From WJMT01 sp964611275 (GTDB lineage Bacteria > Acidobacteriota > Aminicenantia > Aminicenantales > Aminicenantaceae): a stretch of DNA of 58,281 nt. The DNA is taken from the NCBI GenBank assembly GCA_964611275.1, contig CAZSZS010000037.1, positions 1 through 58,281 on the forward strand. Reading direction: 5' to 3'. The notes beneath the pieces were generated by a model. It was not told the origin of the DNA. It searched no databases and saw only the letters and a program-made list of their open reading frames with translations. Positions 33,527 to 42,933 of the stretch are shown here, one piece after another; position 1 is the first letter of the stretch; each line of letters begins with the position of its first letter. A program made the position numbers and the translations under genes.

Positions 33527-35038
33527 ATGAACTTTTACATCATTGTCATTCTGGTTTATTTAGTAGCTTTGACGGTTATGAATTTGTTGAAGTCGAGAAA
33601 AGTCAAAGACAAGGACGATATGATGCTTGCGGGAAGGTCCATTCCCATGACCAAGATGGTTTTTACTCTGATCTGCACGTGGATAGGTTCAGGCACATTT
33701 ATCGCCGGTGCAGAGTTTGCCGCCAAAGCAGGCTGGAGTGCTTTATGGCAGCCTGCAGGTGCCTGGATCGGGATCATTATCATCTATTTTCTGGCTGCTA
33801 AAATCCGTACTTTTGGTCAATACACGGTGGGTGATATACTGGAATTAAGATACGGGCCGGTGGCCAGAATATTTGGTGCCTTTGCTATCATCATCAGTTT
33901 CACGGTCATTGTGAGTTATCAGTTCAAAGCCGGCGGATACATACTCAATGCCATATCTGACGGAGCCATTGCCGTGGACCAGGGAATGTTCATGGCAGCG
34001 GCGTTTGTGATCTTGTTTACGGCCATAGGAGGTATGGTCGCTGTCGCAAACACAGACCTTCCTAATGGAATTGTCATACTGCTTTCTACCATTCTTTCAA
34101 CTCCCCTTGTTTTGATTGCTGCAGGAGGCTGGAGCAAAATAAAAGCTGTCCTTCCTGCTTCTCATTTTCAGGTTTTCAGTGAGGAGTTCGGCGGGATACC
34201 TTATTTAAAAATCCCGGCTATCGGGCTTTCCGGTATGCTTCTTTTACTCGGGGTTCAAAGTATGTACCAGAAATTTTACAGCGCAAAAAATCCTCAGGAA
34301 GCCCGGAAAGCGACCGGAATATGGGTCATAGGGACCATGTTCATAGAATCCGTGGTTGTGGTGATGGCCGTTTTCGCAGCTTCCTATTTTTGGACTGACC
34401 TGCAGTCAGGAGTCATGGACCATGCTGCGGTCATCATTCAGGCTGCCAAGGAGATGATTCCTCTGCCCGTGGGTGTTCTTCTCCTGGGTGCGGCCACAGC
34501 AGTTGTGATTTCCACGGGGATGAACTACCTGTTATCACCGACGACCACTATGATCCACGATATTTACACCCGGTTCATCAAAAAAGAAGATAGTACCGAG
34601 GATAAGGTAAAAGAGGGAAAGCGCCTTGTGATCCTCCAGAAAATCCTGATCGTTATTGTTGGTATCGTTGCCTTTCTGATAGCGTGGAAGATGCAGTCGG
34701 TTCTGGAAAGCGCGTACTTTGCTTACACAATATACGGAGTGGCCATAACTCCCGCGCTTCTTGGCGCGCTGATTTCGAAAAGAGTCACCAGGACAGCTGG
34801 TCTGGTCTCTATCATAAGCGGGACTGTATTGATCTTGTTCTTGAAATTCGCCGGAAATATATGGCCTTCCATAATGGTTCCAGTGGGAGACCCGAACGGT
34901 GATCCGTTCGGAATCCCGATCATTTATCCCGGACTCGCTGTGGTCCTGATCACTTTGATAGGGATATCCTTTTTCACGAAACGTCCCTCAAAAGAAGTGA
35001 TAGATAAACTCTTTACTAAAAAGAAAAAGAAAAAATAA
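33527..35038 (+). CDS. Sodium:solute symporter (SSS family)
   Basis: 503 aa with about thirteen transmembrane helices. It has the family's early segment DKDDMMLAGRSIPMTKMVFT, then TLICTWIGSGTFIAGAEFAA and, later, GMLLLLGVQSMYQKFYSAKN. It imports a small solute with sodium across the inner membrane. The next two genes encode a trans-3-hydroxy-L-proline route, so hydroxyproline or proline is the likely cargo (inferred; SSS members include the proline carrier PutP). A strong promoter and ribosome site precede it. The gap to the next gene is 111 bp and contains a dispersed repeat. Confidence 0.9.
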   Translation: MNFYIIVILVYLVALTVMNLLKSRKVKDKDDMMLAGRSIPMTKMVFTLICTWIGSGTFIAGAEFAAKAGWSALWQPAGAWIGIIIIYFLAAKIRTFGQYTVGDILELRYGPVARIFGAFAIIISFTVIVSYQFKAGGYILNAISDGAIAVDQGMFMAAAFVILFTAIGGMVAVANTDLPNGIVILLSTILSTPLVLIAAGGWSKIKAVLPASHFQVFSEEFGGIPYLKIPAIGLSGMLLLLGVQSMYQKFYSAKNPQEARKATGIWVIGTMFIESVVVVMAVFAASYFWTDLQSGVMDHAAVIIQAAKEMIPLPVGVLLLGAATAVVISTGMNYLLSPTTTMIHDIYTRFIKKEDSTEDKVKEGKRLVILQKILIVIVGIVAFLIAWKMQSVLESAYFAYTIYGVAITPALLGALISKRVTRTAGLVSIISGTVLILFLKFAGNIWPSIMVPVGDPNGDPFGIPIIYPGLAVVLITLIGISFFTKRPSKEVIDKLFTKKKKKK

Positions 35039-35104
35039 GGAAAATGTTCAAATAATTGTTCTTGAAGGAATCTTGTATATTGCTGAAATGAAATCAATAA
35101 TAAT

Positions 35105-35126
35105 AACATCGCCATTTTTTTATGAA
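35105..35126 (+). repeat. Dispersed 22-bp intergenic repeat
   Basis: Identical over 22 bp to 54492-54513 (core ATCGCCATTTTTTTATGA), with a variant at 33029-33050 and an inverted 14-bp partial copy at 54391-54404. It lies 24 bp before the start of the OCD-family gene, but its other copies are not placed like promoters. Confidence 0.65.
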
Positions 35127-35149
35127 ATATATGAATAGGTAAGGATAGC

Positions 35150-36118
35150 ATGCTGATTCTTAACCAGGAAGATTTATTGAGAGCAGTCTCCAGGGAAGAG
35201 ATGGTGGATTGTGTGGAAAAAGCTGTGCTGGTATACGAAGAGAAAGACTTCAACATGCCTGACAGGATGTGTGTGGAGTACGGCAAGAACAGCCTTTTGC
35301 TGATGCCCTGTTTCACGGAAAAAAGCATGGGCACAAAGCTGGTATCCTTGTTTCCTGAAAATGAAAAAAAGGATTTGCCGGTACTTTTTGGCGTGATGGT
35401 TCTCAATGACGGGGAGACAGGGAGGCCGCTGGCAGTGCTTAACGGCTCTGCTCTGACCGCTTTGAGAACTGGGGCTGTAGGGGGTGCGGGAATCCGTCAT
35501 ATAACTTCGGAAAAGGCAAAGAGCCTGGGAATCGTTGGAGCGGGCGTCCAGGGATTTCACCAGGCCGTCACCGCATGCACTCAGAGACCGTTCAAAACGG
35601 TTTATGTGTACGACAAGTTTCCTGAAAAAGCGTATCAGTTGTGTGAGAAGTTATCAGAGGTGCTTAAAGACATTGCTGTTCAGGAAGCGAAAAACTCTGA
35701 AGAATTATTGGCTCATTCAGATGTCGTGATCACAGCGACCACATCTTCGGAGCCTGTGCTTCCCGATGAGCCGGGGCTTTTCTTAGGAAAGCATATTGTG
35801 GGGATAGGTTCTTACAAACCGGAGATGAGAGAGTTTCCCAAAGCCCTGTATACCCATGTCAGGACAATGGCAGTGGATACAGATTATGCCCTTGTTGAAT
35901 CCGGAGATGTTAAAGTGGCCCTGGAAAAGGGTTGGATCCAGAAAGACCAGATTGTCACCCTGGGTAAAATCATATCCGGAAAAGTTCACGTGACCTGCGG
36001 GAAGGAAGAAACCACAGTTTTCAAATCAGTGGGCATGGCGCTTTTTGACCTTATAGTATCCGGATTTATTTACAGAAGAGCTGTGGCAAAGGGAATAGGC
36101 AGGGAAGTCGTTTTTTAA
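35150..36118 (+). CDS. Ornithine cyclodeaminase/mu-crystallin family reductase, likely 1-pyrroline-2-carboxylate reductase
   Basis: 322 aa. A Rossmann motif lies at Gly130-x-Gly132-x-x-Gly135 (GIVGAGVQG). The substrate-side segment (LNGSALTALRTGAVGGAGIR) is typical of the family, with the conserved Arg and Lys (GTKLVSLFPEN). Family members include ornithine cyclodeaminase, alanine dehydrogenase and NAD(P)H-dependent 1-pyrroline-2-carboxylate reductases. The next gene, 15 bp away, is a trans-3-hydroxy-L-proline dehydratase, whose product becomes 1-pyrroline-2-carboxylate. The reductase that makes L-proline is therefore the best reading, known for LhpI-type enzymes. Confidence 0.85.
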   Translation: MLILNQEDLLRAVSREEMVDCVEKAVLVYEEKDFNMPDRMCVEYGKNSLLLMPCFTEKSMGTKLVSLFPENEKKDLPVLFGVMVLNDGETGRPLAVLNGSALTALRTGAVGGAGIRHITSEKAKSLGIVGAGVQGFHQAVTACTQRPFKTVYVYDKFPEKAYQLCEKLSEVLKDIAVQEAKNSEELLAHSDVVITATTSSEPVLPDEPGLFLGKHIVGIGSYKPEMREFPKALYTHVRTMAVDTDYALVESGDVKVALEKGWIQKDQIVTLGKIISGKVHVTCGKEETTVFKSVGMALFDLIVSGFIYRRAVAKGIGREVVF

Positions 36119-36133
36119 AAGGGACAGGAACAC

Positions 36134-37162
36134 ATGAATACTGAATGGAAACCTCCTGCAGGCTGGAGAGTGATTGAAACTCTGGATGCCCATGCCGCAG
36201 GAGAACCATTAAGGCTCATCACAAAGGGACTGCCTCGTATTCCTGGTGATACTGTTCTCAAAAAACGCCGGTATTTCCGCGAAAATCTTGACTTCCTCCG
36301 CACCGGCTTGATGTGGGAGCCCCGTGGCCATGCTGATATGTACGGGGCTGTGCTTACGGAACCCGTGAGTGAAGAAGGAGATTTCGGGGTGTTTTTTCTT
36401 CACAATGAAGGGTACTCAACCATGTGCGGCCATGCTGTTATTGCACTGGCTAAAATGACTCTGGATACGGGCATGGTCAAAAAAGGGGGGAACAATCCTG
36501 AAGTCAAAATGGATACGCCCGCTGGTCTGGTAAAGGCGACAGCTCACAGAGAAGAGGGGAAAGTGACACAGGTTTCTTTTTTGAATGTGCCTTGTTTTGT
36601 TTATTTGAAGGACCAGAAGATCCAGGTCCCGGATATCGGTTGGCTCCGTTATGACATCGCTTTCGGAGGGGCTTTTTATGCTTTTTGCAGGGCTGAGGAA
36701 TTGGATGTGTCTTTAAAGCCTGAAAACTGTGCCCGCTTGATCCATCTGGGGCGGTCCATAAAAAAAGCGGTTCAAAATTCCGTGGATATCAAACATCCTT
36801 TGGAGAGAGAGCTTGGTTTTCTCTACGGGACCATTATCACGGGCCCTCCCGAAAAGCCATGCAATCACAGCCGGAATGTCTGTGTGTTTGCAGACGGAGA
36901 AGTGGACCGGTCTCCGACTGGAACGGGCGTGAGTGCCCGCGCCGCGCTTCATTATTCAAGAGGGGAGCTCAAAAAAGGGGAGACTCTGGTTATAGAAAGC
37001 CTTATCGGGACCGAGTTTAGGGTGAGTGTGAAGGAAGTGACAAGGTTCGGCCCTTACAAGGCGGTCATTCCTGAGGTCACGGGAATCGCCTCTATCACAG
37101 GGACAAGCAGGTTCTGTTTTGACCCCGATGATCCTCTGAAAAAAGGATTCATTCTCAGATAA
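36134..37162 (+). CDS. Trans-3-hydroxy-L-proline dehydratase (proline racemase family)
   Basis: 342 aa. The first catalytic motif keeps its cysteine (MCGH, Cys98). In the second motif the usual DRSPCGTG reads DRSPTGTG (Thr262). A Cys/Thr pair is the established signature of trans-3-hydroxy-L-proline dehydratase, as in human L3HYPDH; racemases and 4-hydroxyproline epimerases have Cys/Cys. The enzyme removes water from trans-3-hydroxy-L-proline to give 1-pyrroline-2-carboxylate, which the gene just upstream would reduce to proline. It is cytosolic, and the length is normal. Substrate assignment rests on the motif and the neighbour. Confidence 0.9.
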   Translation: MNTEWKPPAGWRVIETLDAHAAGEPLRLITKGLPRIPGDTVLKKRRYFRENLDFLRTGLMWEPRGHADMYGAVLTEPVSEEGDFGVFFLHNEGYSTMCGHAVIALAKMTLDTGMVKKGGNNPEVKMDTPAGLVKATAHREEGKVTQVSFLNVPCFVYLKDQKIQVPDIGWLRYDIAFGGAFYAFCRAEELDVSLKPENCARLIHLGRSIKKAVQNSVDIKHPLERELGFLYGTIITGPPEKPCNHSRNVCVFADGEVDRSPTGTGVSARAALHYSRGELKKGETLVIESLIGTEFRVSVKEVTRFGPYKAVIPEVTGIASITGTSRFCFDPDDPLKKGFILR

Positions 37163-37187
37163 TCCTTAAGTTTGATTTCTAAGGATT
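37161..37187. terminator. Hairpin between convergent genes, weak terminator candidate
   Basis: AATCCTTA and TAAGGATT form an 8-bp stem around an 11-nt loop directly at the stop of the dehydratase gene. No run of U follows on either strand, so terminator activity is uncertain. Confidence 0.35.
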
Positions 37188-37198
37188 AAAGAGAGCCT

Positions 37199-38365
37199 CT
37201 ATTTTTTAGAGAATCGGAAGACAGTTGTGGTGGAATATTTTCCTCCTGGTTCAAGAACGGTCGAAGGGAATTCCGGACGATTGGGAGAATCCGGAAAATG
37301 CTGGGGTTCAAGGCAGAACCCATAGTGCTGTTCATAGATTTTTCCTGATTTCCCTTTGATGGTTCCATCCAGGAAATTACCTGAATAGAACTGGATCCCG
37401 GGTTCTGTGGTATGGATTTCCATGACCCGACCGCTTTCCGGTTCAAAGACTCTGGCAGCCAGTCTCAGGGTTCCTTGGTCGCCGTTGAGAACAAAATTAT
37501 GGTCATATCCACCGGGGATCTGTTCGATGCGTTCTCCAATAGCTGTGGGTTCCATAAAATCAAGAGGCGTGCCCTTGACAGGAAGGATCTCACCCGTAGG
37601 TATGAGTTCCCCGTCAATAGGAGTGTATTTATCGGCGTTTATATAGAGTTCATGGCCGAGGATGTCGCCGTTTCCCTGACCTTTGAGATTAAAATAACTG
37701 TGATGAGTCAGATTGACCGGCGTGGCTTTGTCTGTTTCAGCTTCATAATCTATTCTGAGTTCATTGTTGTTCGTGAGTGTGTAGGTCACGGTGCAGGAGA
37801 GATTTCCGGGATACCCTTCCTCCCCGTCAGGGCTTAGATAACGGAATGTAATTCCGGCTGAATCCTCTTTTTCAAAGGGCTCCGCATTCCAGACTCTTTT
37901 GTCAAAACCTTTGATGCCTCCGTGGAGATGATTGTTGTCGTTGTTTTTTGCCAAAGGGTATTCTTTTCCGTTAAGAGTAAACACAGCGCCTTTTATACGG
38001 TTAGCATAGCGGCCTACTGTGGCTCCGAAGTAAGGCGTCTCTTTTAAGTATCCTTCCAAATCATCATACCCTAGAGTGATATCAGCAAACTCATTGTTTT
38101 TATCCGGGACTTCGAGAGAAACCAGGATGGCTCCGTAGTTTGTGATAGCAGCTTTGATTCCCCCCGGACTTTTGAGGATGTACAGATCGGCTTTTTGGCC
38201 GTCCGGAAGATGGCCGAAGTCTTTTCTTTCAATCATTATTTTTGTTTTTCCTTTCTCTAAAGTTTCTTTGGCCTTGTTTTCCTGTTTTCCTTTACATGCT
38301 GAAAAAACCAACAGGAATGATAAAAGGAAAAGAGAAAGAGGTACTGTCACATTCTTTTTTTTCAT
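37199..38365 (-). CDS. galM: Aldose 1-epimerase (galactose mutarotase), exported lipoprotein
   Basis: 388 aa. A lipoprotein signal (SLFLLSFLLVFSAC, lipobox FSAC) is followed by a complete GalM domain: KSPGGIKAAITNYGAILVSL, ATVGRYANRI, NNDNNHLHGGIKGFDKRVW, NLTHHSYFNLKG and GIQFYSGNFLDG. The catalytic His of LTHHSYFNL and the Glu of the C-terminal region (CLEPQHFPDSPN) are present. It interconverts alpha and beta anomers of aldoses. Membrane anchoring outside the cytoplasm suits the exported arabinan-type glycosidases in this window. GAGGAG precedes the ATG. Confidence 0.93.
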   Translation of the reverse strand: MKKKNVTVPLSLFLLSFLLVFSACKGKQENKAKETLEKGKTKIMIERKDFGHLPDGQKADLYILKSPGGIKAAITNYGAILVSLEVPDKNNEFADITLGYDDLEGYLKETPYFGATVGRYANRIKGAVFTLNGKEYPLAKNNDNNHLHGGIKGFDKRVWNAEPFEKEDSAGITFRYLSPDGEEGYPGNLSCTVTYTLTNNNELRIDYEAETDKATPVNLTHHSYFNLKGQGNGDILGHELYINADKYTPIDGELIPTGEILPVKGTPLDFMEPTAIGERIEQIPGGYDHNFVLNGDQGTLRLAARVFEPESGRVMEIHTTEPGIQFYSGNFLDGTIKGKSGKIYEQHYGFCLEPQHFPDSPNRPEFPSTVLEPGGKYSTTTVFRFSKK

Positions 38366-38490
38366 GGGTAACTCCTCATTTTAAGAAGGTTATCTTCATC
38401 AAAGTTTAAAACAAAATCTTTTTTTTCGCAATGACAGGTAAGGCGCGCGTGCTTTACTTTGTTAGGACTATGCAATGGATTTTTTAAAAG

Positions 38491-38545
38491 TTGAGTGAGC
38501 TGCGGTTTTATATAATAATAAAGGGCGAGAGAAAATGATCATTTT
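38491..38545 (+). promoter_or_regulatory. Promoter region with a 14-bp perfect palindrome
   Basis: TTGAGT (38491-38496) and TAATAA (38513-38518) are 16 bp apart. The palindrome AAAATGATCATTTT (38532-38545) follows, near the expected transcription start and before the AAGGAGG site. It could be an operator for the sortilin-like gene. Confidence 0.4.
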
Positions 38546-38564
38546 ATGATAAAAAGGAGGAACA

Positions 38565-41300
38565 GTGTCTTGTAAAAAAATATTCAGCGCCTTTCTCTTC
38601 TTTTCATTTGGGTTGGTTTCAGTGCTTCATGCTTGGGAAAAAGCCCGGGATCCTTTCAATGAAGAGCTTCTCAAGTGTTTCCAGTACCGGAATATAGGGC
38701 CTTTTCGAAGCGGAGCCTGGATCACTGATTTTGCGGTTCCCGAGTCACCTGAGAAAGAACATCTCTATACTTTTTATGTTGCGGGAAGAAACGGAGGGCT
38801 CTGGAAAACGACCAATAACGGCACCACTTTTAAGCCGATTTTTGATGACCAGGATATCTTTTCCATAGGGGATATTGCCCTGGCTCCATCAGAGCCTCAG
38901 ATAGTGTGGGTGGGAACCGGAGAACACGCCACGGCAAGAAGCTCTTATTGGGGAGACGGAGTGTATAAGTCGCTGGATGGAGGAGAGACCTGGAAGCACA
39001 TGGGGCTTGAAGAGACGCATCATATAGGAAGAGTGGTGATCCATCCGAAGAATCCTGATACTGTCTATATAGCCGCAATGGGCCACCTGTTTTCTCCGAA
39101 TAAGGAAAGAGGTGTTTATAAAACAATAGACGGAGGAAAGACCTGGGAAAAAGTCCTTTATATAAACGAAAGAGTGGGTGTGATCGACCTGGCTATCAAC
39201 AGGGATAATCCGGATGTTCTGTATGCGGCGGCTTATGAAAAAGCTAGATTTCCCTGGCATTTTGAAGCCGGAGGGGAGGACAGCGGAATATACAAGACTG
39301 AAGATGCGGGAATGACCTGGAAAAAGCTTTCCAAAGGACTGCCAAAGGGTAAGATCGGAAGGATAGGGATTGATATTTACAGGAGCGATCCCGATATCAT
39401 CTATGCTGTGGTGGAAAACACAAATATGCGGCCTCCTACGGAGGAAGAAGCCAGAAGGGACAGAGAAAGCGGTGTCGAACCCGGGGAGAGAGAAATAGGG
39501 GGAGAGGTCTACCGAAGTGAAGATGCCGGGGAAAGCTGGGAAAAAATGAATTCCCTAATGGATAATGTGGGAGGCAAGGCTGCATATTCTTTCAACCAGA
39601 TTAGAGTGGATCCGAATGACGACCAGAAGATATATGTGACAAGCATTTGCCTTGCCAGTTCGGATGACGGTGGCAGAACATGGCATGATATTAACTGGCC
39701 TCCGAGAAAGACATTTTCTTCTGCGTTTGGTGATGTGCGGACCTTGTGGATAGACCCCCAGAATTCAGACCGTTTGATGATGGGAAGCGACGGAGGTGTG
39801 TTCGTATCCTATGACGGCGGCAAAACCTGTGATTTTTATGACAATCTTCCCATGGCCCAGTATTATGATATTTGCGTGGATATGGAAGACCCCTACAATG
39901 TTTACGGAGGCCTGCAGTGTCATGATTCATGGAAAATCCCGACCAGCAGCTGGTCCGGAAAAGTAAGCCTTGAGGACATGATCCCAATGGGAGGCGGAGA
40001 CGGGATGTACAATGTGGTCTCTCTTGAAGACGGCCGCTGGGTCTATAACAGCATCCAATTCGGAGGGCACCAGAGAATAGACCAGAAACTGGGGACAAGG
40101 ACTGATATCGAGCCAAGAAGAGAGGAGGGAAAACCTCCCTACAGGTTTAACTGGTGTCCCCCTCTTGAGATCTCCCCCCATAACAGCGATGTGATCTATG
40201 CAGGCACCCAGATGCTTTTGCGCTCCATGCACAGGGGCGAGAACTGGCAGGAGATCAGCCCTGACCTGACCACAAATGACGCCGTCAAGATTGCAGGGAA
40301 GGGACATATTCAGTACTGCACTATCACTACCATATCCGAATCACCGGTGACACCCGGATTGATTTGGGTGGGAACGGATGACGGCAAAGTATGGGTGACT
40401 CAAAACAGCGGCGCTGACTGGAAGGACCTGACCCAGAACCTTGTCCATACCGGCGCTCCGGAAAACTACTGGGTCAGCCGTGTTTTTGCTTCCCATCATA
40501 AAGAGGGAAGAGTCTATGTGTCAAAAACTGGATTCAGAAGAGATGATTTCAGAAGTTTTTTATACCAAACAGATGATTTCGGCCGTACCTGGACCGATAT
40601 CTCGAACAATTTACCGGATAAACCTGTAAATGTGGTTTTTGAAGACAGAAAGAATCCGGATCTTCTTTTAGTAGGAAACGATAAGGGGATCTATGTGAGC
40701 ATAGACCGGGGAGGAAATTGGGTCTCTATGAGGAACAATATGCCCACCATTGCGGTTACGGATCTGCTCATCCATCCCAGAGAAAATGATCTGGTGGCAG
40801 GGACTTATGGAAGAGGGATATTCATAACGGACATATCTCCGCTTCAGGAACTCAATCAAGATGTACTGGAAGAAGAGGTGTATCTTTTCCCGGTTGAACC
40901 AGCCTCGCAGAGAGTGACCCGGCCCTGGGGGAATTACGGCCTTTACGGGGACCGGCACCACTCAACACCTAATGAGCCGGATGTGATGAGGATTTATTAT
41001 TATCTCAAGGACAAGACTTCCGAGGGAATGACCATAAGGATCAAAGACACATTCGGAAATGTCTTGTGTGAGCTGAAAGGAGACGGAGAATCAGGCATAA
41101 ACACGGTCAACTGGAATATGAGGTCAATGCCTACAGAGGAACAGAGGGATAGGATGGGAAGATGGGCGCGCGGAGAACTCCAGCTGCCGGGAACATACAG
41201 AATAGAACTTGATTTTAAAGGCCGGGTACTTGAAAGGAAGGCTCTCATCAAAGAACGGACAGGATGGGAAATTGGGCCTCATACCAGTCATATAAAATAG
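38565..41300 (+). CDS. Exported sortilin-like Asp-box (BNR) propeller protein
   Basis: 911 aa from a GTG start with AAGGAGG 7 bp upstream. Signal peptide: IFSAFLFFSFGLVSVLHA. About ten Asp-box repeats (SLDGGETW, TIDGGKTW, TEDAGMTW, SEDAGESW, SYDGGKT, TDDFGRTW and similar) occupy residues 70 to about 765, forming one or two beta-propellers. The C-terminal part (about 800-911) with GMTIRIKDTFGNVLCELKGD resembles an immunoglobulin-like tail. Such VPS10/sortilin-like proteins are abundant in Acidobacteriota and Bacteroidota and are often called glycosyl hydrolases, but no catalytic pair is evident. A binding role outside the cell is more likely. Confidence 0.85.
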   Translation: MSCKKIFSAFLFFSFGLVSVLHAWEKARDPFNEELLKCFQYRNIGPFRSGAWITDFAVPESPEKEHLYTFYVAGRNGGLWKTTNNGTTFKPIFDDQDIFSIGDIALAPSEPQIVWVGTGEHATARSSYWGDGVYKSLDGGETWKHMGLEETHHIGRVVIHPKNPDTVYIAAMGHLFSPNKERGVYKTIDGGKTWEKVLYINERVGVIDLAINRDNPDVLYAAAYEKARFPWHFEAGGEDSGIYKTEDAGMTWKKLSKGLPKGKIGRIGIDIYRSDPDIIYAVVENTNMRPPTEEEARRDRESGVEPGEREIGGEVYRSEDAGESWEKMNSLMDNVGGKAAYSFNQIRVDPNDDQKIYVTSICLASSDDGGRTWHDINWPPRKTFSSAFGDVRTLWIDPQNSDRLMMGSDGGVFVSYDGGKTCDFYDNLPMAQYYDICVDMEDPYNVYGGLQCHDSWKIPTSSWSGKVSLEDMIPMGGGDGMYNVVSLEDGRWVYNSIQFGGHQRIDQKLGTRTDIEPRREEGKPPYRFNWCPPLEISPHNSDVIYAGTQMLLRSMHRGENWQEISPDLTTNDAVKIAGKGHIQYCTITTISESPVTPGLIWVGTDDGKVWVTQNSGADWKDLTQNLVHTGAPENYWVSRVFASHHKEGRVYVSKTGFRRDDFRSFLYQTDDFGRTWTDISNNLPDKPVNVVFEDRKNPDLLLVGNDKGIYVSIDRGGNWVSMRNNMPTIAVTDLLIHPRENDLVAGTYGRGIFITDISPLQELNQDVLEEEVYLFPVEPASQRVTRPWGNYGLYGDRHHSTPNEPDVMRIYYYLKDKTSEGMTIRIKDTFGNVLCELKGDGESGINTVNWNMRSMPTEEQRDRMGRWARGELQLPGTYRIELDFKGRVLERKALIKERTGWEIGPHTSHIK

Positions 41301-41396
41301 CCTGGCCTATTTAGGATAGCCGCTGATAATAAAGTCTTGACATTTTCCGTCAGGCTCACATACTAATTCTGGACTATTTATAGAAAGGAGCACACA

Positions 41397-42905
41397 GTGG
41401 TCGGACTAAAAAAAAGCTTTATAATTTTAGGATTGGCCCTATTGGTTTTTGTCTGCATCCCTGACCTGCAGGCTGAGACCAGAGGCATATCCCACGGGCA
41501 AAGATATGACAGGCTCATTATCCGGAATGTAATGTGCGTGGATGGGAACGGCACTCCGGCTGATGGGCCTATGGATGTGGTGATCGAGGGAAACCTAATT
41601 AGATCTGTTCAAAGAGCGCGTGCAGACAGCAGCTCTTATGAAAAGGAGGAGCATGTCATTGACGGAACAGGCCTGTATATGCTTCCTGGTTTGATCAATA
41701 TCCATGCTCATATTCATGACAGCCGTGCCGGTCATCCTCTGCCGTTCGAGTATCTTTATGGCCTGTGGCTGGGATGCGGCATCACAACGGTGCGGGATGT
41801 AGGAAGCAATTATGAGAAGACCATAGAGGAACGCCGCAAGAGCCGGGAGGGAGAGACAGCGGCTCCCCGGATCTTTCTGTATATGCGGGCAGGAGGAAGG
41901 ACTCCTGAGGAAGCAAGAAAGAGCGTTCAGGAGATCAAAAAAGCCGGAGGGGACGGGGTAAAGATATTCGGAATGGACCGGGATATCATGAAAGCAGTGC
42001 TGGAGGAATCCCATAAATTGGGGCTGAAGGTGGCTCACCATGTGGGAGTTGAAGAGACCGATGCGTGGGATGATGCCGAATTCGGAACAACCACCATCGA
42101 ACACTGGTATGGTGTGCCAGATGCCGCGCTCAAAGGTTCCCAGAATTTCCCATACTGGTACAACTACAGCAATGAAAGCGACCGGTTCCGTTATGCAGGC
42201 CGCCTGTGGAGGGAAGCGGATCCCGAGAAACTTCACAAAGTGCTTAAGACCCTGATAGAGAAAAAAGTGTGCTGGTGCCCCACATTTGTTATCTATGAGT
42301 CAAGCCGGGATTTCCAGAGAGCCCAAACACAGCCGTGGTTTGAGGAGTATCTTCACCCTGCCGTTAAGGAGTATTTTATGCCCAATCCCCAGCATCATGG
42401 TTCTTATCAATGGAACTGGTCCACTACAGATGAAGTCTTTTGGAAAGAAAATTACCGGATCTGGATGAATGCGGTCCGAAAATTCGCTGAAATGGGCGGA
42501 GTGGTCGGTGTCGGAGAGGATGCGGGTTACATTTATCAACTCTATGGATTCAGTGTGATCCGGGAAATGGAGCTCCATCAGGAAGCAGGATTTCATCCCA
42601 TAGATGTCGTTATGCACGCCACGGGTAATAATGCCCGGATTCTGGGAATGGAAGATAAGCTGGGAAGAATTCGGGACGGTTATTTGGCAGACCTTATCCT
42701 GGTAGACGGAAATCCTCTTGAGAATCTGAAACTTCTCTATCCAATCGGGGTTCTGGATATCAAAGACGGCACATTGACAACCCGGGGCGGAGTGATGTGG
42801 ACCATCAAGGACGGCTTGGTGTACAGTGCTCCTAAGATGATGGAGAACGTGAAAAGGATAGTGCAGGAGGCTGAGATCCGTATGGGGAAGGAAGAAAAGC
42901 CCTGA
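41397..42905 (+). CDS. Exported amidohydrolase (imidazolonepropionase-like)
   Basis: 502 aa from a GTG start with AAAGGAG upstream. Signal peptide: SFIILGLALLVFVCIPDLQA. Metal-binding residues of the amidohydrolase barrel are visible: HAHIHD (strand 1), the Lys of GGDGVKIFG, His in KVAHHVG, TIEHW, and the Asp in GVGEDAGY. The N- and C-terminal beta-sandwich parts (YDRLIIRNVMCVDGNGTPAD; GYLADLILVDGNPLENL) are complete. These enzymes hydrolyse C-N bonds, and exported members often act as dipeptidases or on cyclic amides. It may be co-transcribed with the sortilin-like gene 96 bp upstream. Confidence 0.88.
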   Translation: MVGLKKSFIILGLALLVFVCIPDLQAETRGISHGQRYDRLIIRNVMCVDGNGTPADGPMDVVIEGNLIRSVQRARADSSSYEKEEHVIDGTGLYMLPGLINIHAHIHDSRAGHPLPFEYLYGLWLGCGITTVRDVGSNYEKTIEERRKSREGETAAPRIFLYMRAGGRTPEEARKSVQEIKKAGGDGVKIFGMDRDIMKAVLEESHKLGLKVAHHVGVEETDAWDDAEFGTTTIEHWYGVPDAALKGSQNFPYWYNYSNESDRFRYAGRLWREADPEKLHKVLKTLIEKKVCWCPTFVIYESSRDFQRAQTQPWFEEYLHPAVKEYFMPNPQHHGSYQWNWSTTDEVFWKENYRIWMNAVRKFAEMGGVVGVGEDAGYIYQLYGFSVIREMELHQEAGFHPIDVVMHATGNNARILGMEDKLGRIRDGYLADLILVDGNPLENLKLLYPIGVLDIKDGTLTTRGGVMWTIKDGLVYSAPKMMENVKRIVQEAEIRMGKEEKP

Positions 42906-42933
42906 ATTTTTGAATAAAGCGCTTCAGCCGGGT

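Noticed and set aside
36134..37162. Annotation as proline racemase or 4-hydroxyproline 2-epimerase
   Set aside because: The second catalytic Cys is Thr262, which fits trans-3-hydroxy-L-proline dehydratase and not the two-cysteine enzymes.
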